In this document: piece by piece, positions 50,058-58,020 of the stretch
Layout of the letters: the number at the start of each line of letters is the position of its first letter
Position numbering within the stretch: position 1 is the stretch's first letter
Assembly: GCF_020181035.1 (NCBI RefSeq)
Contig: NZ_JAIQYY010000021.1
Coordinates: 63,729 to 121,748 of the forward strand
Direction of reading: 5' to 3'
Origin: Streptomyces sp. CoH27
GTDB lineage: Bacteria > Actinomycetota > Actinomycetes > Streptomycetales > Streptomycetaceae
DNA: 58,020 nt
Program-made: the position numbers and the translations under genes
Notes under the pieces: model-generated
Seen by the model: only the letters and a program-made list of their open reading frames with translations
Told to the model about the DNA's origin: nothing
Databases searched by the model: none

Positions 50058-51401
50058 GTGAAACGCACCGCGCTTGCCCTTACCGCCGCTCTTCTCCTCC
50101 TCCCGCTGACCGGCTGCGTCGGCAGCGCCGAGGCCGGTGACGGCAAGAACGTCACCATCACCATCGGCTATCAGTCCAAGACCATCAACACCGTCACGGC
50201 GGGCACCCTGCTGCGCTCCCTCGGCTACTTCGAGAGGGACCTGAACGCCCTGCACGACGGCCACACCTACAAGGTCGACTGGCAGGACTACGCCACCGGC
50301 GCCCCGATCACCGCCCAGATGACCGCTGGAAAGATCGACATCGGCTCGATGGGTGATTTCCCGCTGCTGCTGAACGCGGCCCGCGGCAAGCAGCTCGGGC
50401 GGCCCACCCACCTGGTCTCGGTGACCGGCTACAACCTGCGCGGCGGCCTCAACACCGTGGTCACCGCGCCCGATTCGACGCTCACCTCACTGAAGGATCT
50501 GAAGGGCAAGAAGGTCTCCACGAGCATCGGCTCCGCAGCCGACGGCACGCTCGTGCGGGCCCTGCAGCGTGTCGGCATCGACCCGGACAAGGACATCTCC
50601 AAGATCAACCAGCAGCCCGCCGTGGGCGCCTCGGCGCTCTCCTCCGGCAGCGTGGACGCCCTGTCGCAGTTCGTCGCCTGGCCTGGCCTGCTCGCCTACC
50701 AGGACAAGGCGAAGGCCCTGTACGACGGGGCACAGCTGAACCTGCCGACCTTCCACGGCGTGACCGCCCGCGAGGACTTCGCCCGTCGGCACCCGGCGGT
50801 CCTGGAGGCGTTCCTCAAGGCCCAGGCCGAGGCGACGGACTACCTCAACGCCCACCCTGTCACCGCCGCGGAGAAGGTCGCCCAGGCCACCGGTCTGCCC
50901 GCCGAGGTGGTCTACCTCTACAACGGCGCCCACGGCATCGCCACCTTCGACCCGGCGGTCAAGCCTCAGCTCGTCTCCGCTCTGAAGCAGGACGTGTCCG
51001 TGCTGAAAGCCGCCAAGCTGACCGGCGACATCGACGTGGACTCGTTCGTCGACGACCAGTACGTGAAGAAGGCCCTTGGCACCTCCTACACCAAGCGGCT
51101 CACCGCCACGCCCGTGCCGGCCACGAGCGAGGTGTGGGCCAAGGGCAGTGACAAGACCGTCTCCTTCAAGTCCGCCCGGGAGCTGCTGGCGTACGTGGCC
51201 CAGCACCAGGACCGCATCCGTGGCGCCTACGTGCCTGACGCCACCACCGGCACGCTCTGGTTCGCCGAGAAGGCCGTCTGGGTGACCGACGGCGAGCAGC
51301 TGCTGCCCTTCGTCACCCCTGCGACCGCGCAGGCCTATGTCACCGCCCACGGCGGCGCCCGCGTCGTGTCGTATCGCGAAGCTCTGGGACGCGCCTCATG
51401 A
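50058..51401 (+). CDS. Lipoprotein ABC substrate-binding protein (SsuA/TauA type) with a NosL-like C-terminal domain
   Basis: A 447-residue surface lipoprotein with lipobox LTGC at about 17-20. Residues ~30-340 form an aliphatic-sulfonate/nitrate/taurine-type binding protein (GTLLRSLGYFERD, KIDIGSMGDFPLLLNAARG, LKGKKVSTSIGSAADGTLVR). Residues ~370-447 end in a stretch that matches the NosL C-terminal pattern: WFAEKAVWVTDGEQLLPF, A-x-x-Y-x-x-x-HGG (HGG 431-433) and a final SYREAL. The metal-binding N-terminal part of NosL is not present. The start is GTG. Confidence 0.87.
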   Translation: MKRTALALTAALLLLPLTGCVGSAEAGDGKNVTITIGYQSKTINTVTAGTLLRSLGYFERDLNALHDGHTYKVDWQDYATGAPITAQMTAGKIDIGSMGDFPLLLNAARGKQLGRPTHLVSVTGYNLRGGLNTVVTAPDSTLTSLKDLKGKKVSTSIGSAADGTLVRALQRVGIDPDKDISKINQQPAVGASALSSGSVDALSQFVAWPGLLAYQDKAKALYDGAQLNLPTFHGVTAREDFARRHPAVLEAFLKAQAEATDYLNAHPVTAAEKVAQATGLPAEVVYLYNGAHGIATFDPAVKPQLVSALKQDVSVLKAAKLTGDIDVDSFVDDQYVKKALGTSYTKRLTATPVPATSEVWAKGSDKTVSFKSARELLAYVAQHQDRIRGAYVPDATTGTLWFAEKAVWVTDGEQLLPFVTPATAQAYVTAHGGARVVSYREALGRAS

Positions 51402-52312
51402 CCCGGCTGCCCCTTGCCCGGTATACGCTGCGCACCGCCTCCCTGGCCGCCTTCCTCTGCCTGTGGCAGCTGCTGACCGGCCTCAAGGTCGACCTGTGGC
51501 TGCGCTTCTCGCAGTTCCCGACGGTCACCGAGGTCGCCCGCGCCTTCGCCGACCGGCTCTCCGGCAGCGACTACTGGACCGACCTCACCGACAGCCTCAC
51601 CCGTATCCTCACCGGCTTCGCGCTGGCGGCAGTCCTGGGCGTGGCGACCGGCGTGCTCGTCGCCCGCTCGCGGCTCGCCGAGGACCTGCTCGGTCCGGTC
51701 CTGGAAGTGATCCGCCCGATCCCTGCGATCGCCCTCGTCCCGGTCGCGATTCTGCTCTTTCCTTCCAACGAGCAGGGCATCGTCTTCATCACCTGCACCG
51801 CCGCCTTCTTCCCCGTGCTGGTCTCCACCCGGCACGCCGTCCGTGCGCTGACCCCCGTCTGGGAGGAAGCGGTGCGCACCATGGGCGGTGGACGGCTGCG
51901 GATCCTCGGGTCGGTCGTGCTGCCCGGCGCGCTGCCCGGCATCTTCGGCGGGCTGTCGGTCGGCATCGGCGTGTCGTGGATCTGTGTGATCTCCGCCGAG
52001 ATGATCTCCGGCCAGTACGGGGTCGGTTACCGCACCTGGCAGGACTACACGGTGGTGAACTATTCCGGCGTCTTCGTCGGCATGGTCACCATCGGCGTCC
52101 TCGGCTGGGTCACCTCCACGGCCGTGGAACTCCTCGGCCGGCGCCTGACCCGCTGGCTGCCCCGCACCTCGTACATCCCCACTGGCCGCACCCGCGTGCC
52201 CCGGCCTACCGTCACCCCCGTCCGTGCCGACCGCAAGGCCGAGCATCACACCCAGCCCGAGCAGCAGGGCCACAAGGACACCGAGGAGGCCCACGATGAG
52301 CACCTCGTCTGA
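51398..52312 (+). CDS. ABC transporter permease (SsuC/TauC type)
   Basis: A 304-residue permease with about six hydrophobic segments. The EAA-like loop is WEEAVRTMGGGRLRILGSVV followed by PGALPGIFGGLSVGIGVSW. FPTVTEVARAFADRL at the N-terminus is typical of sulfonate/nitrate importers. A polar tail of about 40 residues follows the last segment. The start overlaps the binding-protein stop by four bases (ATGA). Confidence 0.93.
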   Translation: MTRLPLARYTLRTASLAAFLCLWQLLTGLKVDLWLRFSQFPTVTEVARAFADRLSGSDYWTDLTDSLTRILTGFALAAVLGVATGVLVARSRLAEDLLGPVLEVIRPIPAIALVPVAILLFPSNEQGIVFITCTAAFFPVLVSTRHAVRALTPVWEEAVRTMGGGRLRILGSVVLPGALPGIFGGLSVGIGVSWICVISAEMISGQYGVGYRTWQDYTVVNYSGVFVGMVTIGVLGWVTSTAVELLGRRLTRWLPRTSYIPTGRTRVPRPTVTPVRADRKAEHHTQPEQQGHKDTEEAHDEHLV

Positions 52313-53084
52313 AACCGTCACCGCTCCCGTCGCGCCGCTATCGGGGGCCGTACGCGGCACCCGGCTCACTTTCCGTTCCACCGTGCTCGGCCGCCCGGAC
52401 GCGCCGGTGCTGTACAACGTCGACCTGGATGTCGCTCCCGGTGAGATCCTCACCGTCGTCGGCCCCTCCGGCTGCGGAAAGTCCACGCTTCTGCGCACCC
52501 TCGCCGGGTTGCTGCCTGCGCTGGGCGGCACGGCCGAGGTGGACGGCAACCCGCTGACCGGGCCGTCGGCCGACCGTGCGCTGGTCTTCCAGGAGGACGC
52601 ACTGCTGCCCTGGCGCACCTTGCGCGGGAACGTCGAGCTTCCACTCGCCATCAGCGGCGTACCGCGCGGTGAACGCCGTGCCCGGGCCGAGTCCTTGCTC
52701 GAACGGGTCGGACTCAGCGCGCAGGCAGGACAGTTGCCGCACCGGGTGTCGGGCGGGCAGCGCCAACGTGCCCAGTTGGCGCGCGCGCTGGCCGACAGCC
52801 CGCGGGCGGTCCTCATGGACGAGCCTTTCGGCGCCCTCGACGCCCAGACCCGCTCCGGCATGCAGGACCTGCTGGTGGAGGTGCTCCGCGGCACGGGGGC
52901 AACCGTCGTCTTCGTCACGCACGATGTGGACGAGGCCCTCTTCCTCGGCGACCGCGTGGCCCTGCTCGGCTCCGGCCGAGTGGTCGCCGTACGCGACGTC
53001 CCCGGGCCCCGCGACCGTGGCGCTGTGGACGACCCGGCCCGCGCGGCCCTGCGCCGCGACATCCTCACCTCTCTCGGCTCCTGA
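52296..53084 (+). CDS. ABC transporter ATP-binding protein (SsuB/TauB type)
   Basis: A 262-residue ATPase. Walker A is VGPSGCGKST, the Q-loop FQEDALLPWRTLRGNV is characteristic of taurine/nitrate/sulfonate importers, the signature is RVSGGQRQRAQLARAL, Walker B is VLMDEPFGALD and the switch is VTHDVDEAL. GAGGAGG lies before the ATG; the gene overlaps the permease end by 17 bases. Confidence 0.95.
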   Translation: MSTSSETVTAPVAPLSGAVRGTRLTFRSTVLGRPDAPVLYNVDLDVAPGEILTVVGPSGCGKSTLLRTLAGLLPALGGTAEVDGNPLTGPSADRALVFQEDALLPWRTLRGNVELPLAISGVPRGERRARAESLLERVGLSAQAGQLPHRVSGGQRQRAQLARALADSPRAVLMDEPFGALDAQTRSGMQDLLVEVLRGTGATVVFVTHDVDEALFLGDRVALLGSGRVVAVRDVPGPRDRGAVDDPARAALRRDILTSLGS

Positions 53085-53095
53085 AAGGCACCCCG

Positions 53096-55861
53096 GTGAC
53101 CACCCCCGCCACCACTCCTCCGGAGATTCCCGCCGTCACCGACGCCGAGGAGCTGACCTGCGACGTCCTCGTCATCGGCGGCGGCACCGCCGGCACCATG
53201 GCTGCCCTGACCGCCGCCGAGCGCGGCGCGGACGTCCTGTTGCTGGAGAAGGCCCACGTCCGTCACTCCGGCGCGCTGGCCATGGGCATGGACGGCGTCA
53301 ACAACGCGGTCGTCCCGGGCCGCGCCGAACCCGATGACTACGTCGCCGAGATCACCCGCGCCAACGACGGCATCGTCGACCAGTCCACCGTCCGCCAGAC
53401 CGCCACGCGTGGTTTCGCGATGGTGCAGCGGCTGGAGTCGTACGGGGTCAAGTTCGAGAAGGACGAGCACGGAGAGTACGCGGTCCGCCAGGTCCATCGC
53501 TCCGGCTCGTACGTACTGCCGATGCCAGAGGGCAAGGACGTCAAAAAGGTCCTCTACCGGCAATTGCGGCGGCGCGAGATGCGGGAGCGGATCCGGATCG
53601 AGAACCGGGTGATGCCGGTCCGGGTCCTGACCGCCGAGGGGCGGGCCGTGGGCGCCGTCGGCTTCCACACGCGCACGGGCGCCTTCGTCACCGTCCGCGC
53701 GGGCGCCGTCATCCTCGCGACCGGCGCCTGCGGCCGGCTCGGCCTGCCCGCCTCCGGCTACCTCTACGGCACCTACGAGAACCCCACCAACGCCGGTGAC
53801 GGATACGCCATGGCCTACCACGCGGGCGCCGAGCTGACCGGCATCGAGTGCTTTCAGATCAACCCGCTGATCAAGGACTACAACGGCCCGGCCTGCGCCT
53901 ACGTTGCCAATCCCTTCGGCGGCTACCAGGTCAACCGGTACGGCGAGCGGTTCGTCGACTCCGACTACTGGTCCGGGCAGATGATGGCCGAGTTCGCCGC
54001 CGAGGTCGCGGGCCCCCGCGGCCCGGTCTACCTCAAGCTCAGCCATCTCCCCGAGGAGTCGGTCTCCGCCCTGGAGTCGATCCTGCACTCCACCGAACGC
54101 CCCACCCGGGGCACCTTCCACGCCGGACGCGGGCACGACTACCGCACCCACGACGTCGAGATGCACATCTCCGAGATCGGCCTGTGCGGCGGCCACTCCG
54201 CCTCCGGCGTCCGCGTCGACGACCACGCCCGCACGACCGTCCCCCGTCTGTACGCCGCCGGGGACCTCGCCTGCGTCCCGCACAACTACATGATCGGCGC
54301 GTTCGTCTTCGGCGACCTCGCGGGCGCGGACGCCGCCCAGTACACGGCGTACGAGGGCGAACTTCCCGCGGACCAGGTGCGCGAGGCGCACGAGCTGATC
54401 TACCGCCCGCTGCGCCACCCGGACGGTCCGCCGCAGCCCCAGGTCGAGTACAAGCTGCGCCGCCTCGTGAACGACTACGTCGCACCGCCGAAGTCCGGAG
54501 CGCGGCTCTCCCTCGCCCTGGAGGCCTTCGAGCGGATGCGCGCCGACATCGCCGCCATGGGCGCCCGCACCCCGCACGAGCTGATGCGCTGCGCCGAGGT
54601 CACCTTCATCCGCGACTGCGCGGAGATGGCCGCCCGTGCCTCCCTCGCCCGTACCGAGTCCCGTTGGGGCCTCTACCACGAGCGTCTCGACCACCCCGGC
54701 CGCGACGACGCCTCTTGGTTCCACCATCTCGATCTGCACAAGTCCCCCTCTGGTGCCATGGAGTTCACGGCGCGTCCCGTGGCTCCCTATCTGGTTCCGG
54801 TCGAGGAGTTCGCGCCCGTCGGCGGTCCCTCCCGACGGATCGGCGAAGTCCGTCCGGAGCACGTGGCCACGGCCGGGCCGCGTGAGGTGGCGCCGGTCGC
54901 CGCAGGACCGGCCTCTGCGCGTGCCGACGTCTCCGGCGAACGGGCCGACACCCAGGGCACCGCCTCGCCTCGGCTCCTCCAGCTGCTGGAGCTGGCCGAG
55001 ACGGAGCCCGAACTTGTAGCTCTGCAGCCCTACTTGGCGGACACCGATGCGGCTGTGCGCCGTACGGCCGTCTCGGTCCTCACCGAGACCGTGCCGCCCG
55101 GCACCGGGCAGGCCCTGGCCGGTGCCCTCGCCGATCCCGATGCCGAGGTCCGCGCGGCCGCCGTGGCCTCGTTGCGCGAGATCGTCGAGACCCTGGCGCC
55201 CGAACCCGCCCTGGGCGCAGCCCTCACCGGTGCGCTCGGCCAGGCCGATCCGGTGGTCCGGGCCGCCGCGCTCGATGTGCTCCGCGCCCTGCGGCTCGGC
55301 GAGGCCGGTGTGTTCGCGGCGGCGCTGGCCGACCCCGACGTCGGCGTCCGCACCGAGGCCGTACGGGCGCTGGTCTCGGTCGACGCTGTCCGGCCGCTGG
55401 CCGGTGCCGCGGACGATCCCTCCCGGGAGGTAAGAGTCGGCGTGGCCAAGGCGCTGGCCACCGTCGGCCCGGCGGCGCCGACGGCGGCCGACCAGCAGCT
55501 GCTCACGGCCACGCTGGACCGTCTCACCGAGGACCCCGATGCCCTGGTACGCGGTGCCGCACTCGGTGCGCTGGCCGGCACCGGCTGCCCGCCGTCCCTC
55601 GCCGCCCGCGCCGTGGCCGCCCTGTCCGACCCGGCCTGGCAGGTCCGGTCCGGCGCCGCCACCGCGCTGTCAGCCGGGGCCGCCGACGTCGCCGTACCCG
55701 CCCTGGCCAAGGCCCTGGCCGACCCCAACGCCGACGTGCGCAAGGCTGCCGTACTCGCGCTGACCCGGCACCGTGCCACGGCGGAGGCCCGCGCGGCTCT
55801 CGCCACGGCGACGGCCGACTCGGACGCGGACGTCAGGGCCTACGCGGCGAGGGGGCTGTGA
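53096..55861 (+). CDS. AprA-like FAD flavoprotein fused to nine HEAT repeats
   Basis: A 921-residue protein. Residues ~20-600 form a fumarate-reductase/AprA-type flavoprotein: the FAD site DVLVIGGGTAGTMAALTAAE, then VRHSGALAMGMDGVNN, very like AprA, the ATGACG segment, and VPRLYAAGDLACVPHNYMIG. Residues 623-921 carry nine HEAT repeats of about 31 residues with the core D-x-x-V-R-x-x-A-x-x-x-L (LADTDAAVRRTAVSVL and so on). The GTG start is 11 bases after the ATPase stop. The likely role is oxidation or reduction of the imported compound with the operon's ferredoxin; the reaction is unknown. Confidence 0.9.
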   Translation: MTTPATTPPEIPAVTDAEELTCDVLVIGGGTAGTMAALTAAERGADVLLLEKAHVRHSGALAMGMDGVNNAVVPGRAEPDDYVAEITRANDGIVDQSTVRQTATRGFAMVQRLESYGVKFEKDEHGEYAVRQVHRSGSYVLPMPEGKDVKKVLYRQLRRREMRERIRIENRVMPVRVLTAEGRAVGAVGFHTRTGAFVTVRAGAVILATGACGRLGLPASGYLYGTYENPTNAGDGYAMAYHAGAELTGIECFQINPLIKDYNGPACAYVANPFGGYQVNRYGERFVDSDYWSGQMMAEFAAEVAGPRGPVYLKLSHLPEESVSALESILHSTERPTRGTFHAGRGHDYRTHDVEMHISEIGLCGGHSASGVRVDDHARTTVPRLYAAGDLACVPHNYMIGAFVFGDLAGADAAQYTAYEGELPADQVREAHELIYRPLRHPDGPPQPQVEYKLRRLVNDYVAPPKSGARLSLALEAFERMRADIAAMGARTPHELMRCAEVTFIRDCAEMAARASLARTESRWGLYHERLDHPGRDDASWFHHLDLHKSPSGAMEFTARPVAPYLVPVEEFAPVGGPSRRIGEVRPEHVATAGPREVAPVAAGPASARADVSGERADTQGTASPRLLQLLELAETEPELVALQPYLADTDAAVRRTAVSVLTETVPPGTGQALAGALADPDAEVRAAAVASLREIVETLAPEPALGAALTGALGQADPVVRAAALDVLRALRLGEAGVFAAALADPDVGVRTEAVRALVSVDAVRPLAGAADDPSREVRVGVAKALATVGPAAPTAADQQLLTATLDRLTEDPDALVRGAALGALAGTGCPPSLAARAVAALSDPAWQVRSGAATALSAGAADVAVPALAKALADPNADVRKAAVLALTRHRATAEARAALATATADSDADVRAYAARGL

Positions 55862-55895
55862 CGCTCGCTCCCCCGGATCGCCCCGGACGGGCCCG

Positions 55896-57884
<1,989 letters not shown>

Positions 57885-58020
57885 GGTCCTGTCCCCCGCC
57901 GGTCCCCCGTGTGTCGTCTCTCGACCGCTTCCTCCACGATAGGGGCCCGCACCGACAGCCACGAAGTTATCCACAGGCTCGCCCCGTTCCCTGGGCCGTA
58001 CAGGCCGCTGCCCGGCACCC
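57885..58020. other. recQ upstream region to the window edge
   Basis: It contains the presumed recQ promoter and one TTATCCACA (57967-57975), an isolated DnaA-box-like word. No gene is seen. Confidence 0.4.

Noticed and set aside
51335..54862. An 1175-codon minus-strand frame opposite the importer and flavoprotein genes
   Set aside because: Composition is that of an antisense shadow (His/Gly/Asp/Arg-rich), with no motif. The plus-strand genes are certain.
57967..57975. TTATCCACA, a perfect DnaA-box word upstream of recQ
   Set aside because: It is single. An origin needs clusters of boxes and no dnaA or dnaN gene is near, so chance is the simplest explanation.

Overview
This window is chromosomal DNA of a Streptomyces-like actinomycete. 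The evidence is very high G+C (roughly 72%), strong G/C third-position bias, frequent GTG starts, ATGA/GTGA stop-start overlaps, and a gene order that matches, from memory, the S. coelicolor core around SCO4577 (recQ) to SCO4637 (MaoC proteins). About 55 protein genes, 3 tRNA genes, one small integrated mobile element, one probable c-di-AMP riboswitch and many hairpins or palindromes can be supported.

Layout. 1-2.2 kb: an MFS exporter and its TetR repressor, with two matching 20-base operators. 2.3-3.8 kb: a MaoC-type dehydratase pair, rpmG, tRNA-Met and tRNA-Thr. 4.1-9.7 kb: a degenerate amidohydrolase, an NAD(P)-binding protein, small proteins, tRNA-Tyr, yajQ, a GlsB/YeaQ membrane protein and an APC permease. 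9.75-12.95 kb: a yccF gene split by a 2.9-kb element that carries a large serine integrase, a second intact yccF and a regulator remnant. 12.95-24.2 kb: htpX and a ten-gene nuo operon (A, B, C, H, I, J, K, L, M, N) with no D, E, F or G. 24.4-28.1 kb: two tandem sensor kinases and a response regulator. 28.3-31.2 kb: 2-oxoacid:acceptor oxidoreductase alpha and beta. 31.3-39.6 kb: HxlR regulator with divergent oxidoreductase, RarD-type permease, VOC protein, a TPR/low-complexity protein, an FMN reductase, an ABC-2 exporter and a LolA-like protein. 40-46 kb: long-chain polyprenyl diphosphate synthase, a riboswitch-controlled transglycosylase, a HAD phosphatase, a flavin oxidoreductase and an ATP-grasp protein. 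46.2-48.8 kb: fumarylacetoacetase and an M56 peptidase. 49.0-55.9 kb: a six-gene operon (GntR, ferredoxin, binding protein, permease, ATPase, AprA-like flavoprotein). 55.9-57.9 kb: recQ.

How the genes work together. Much of the window concerns electron flow and quinones: the partial complex I, the ferredoxin-linked 2-oxoacid oxidoreductase and the polyprenyl synthase that probably makes the menaquinone tail. The best candidate for an undescribed system is the 49-55.9 kb operon. It combines a sulfonate/nitrate-type importer, whose binding protein ends in a NosL-like domain, with a two-cluster ferredoxin and an AprA-like flavoprotein fused to nine HEAT repeats. The second point of interest is the element in yccF: its integrase has an IS5-transposase-like DNA-binding tail, and it brings its own yccF copy to the gene it breaks.
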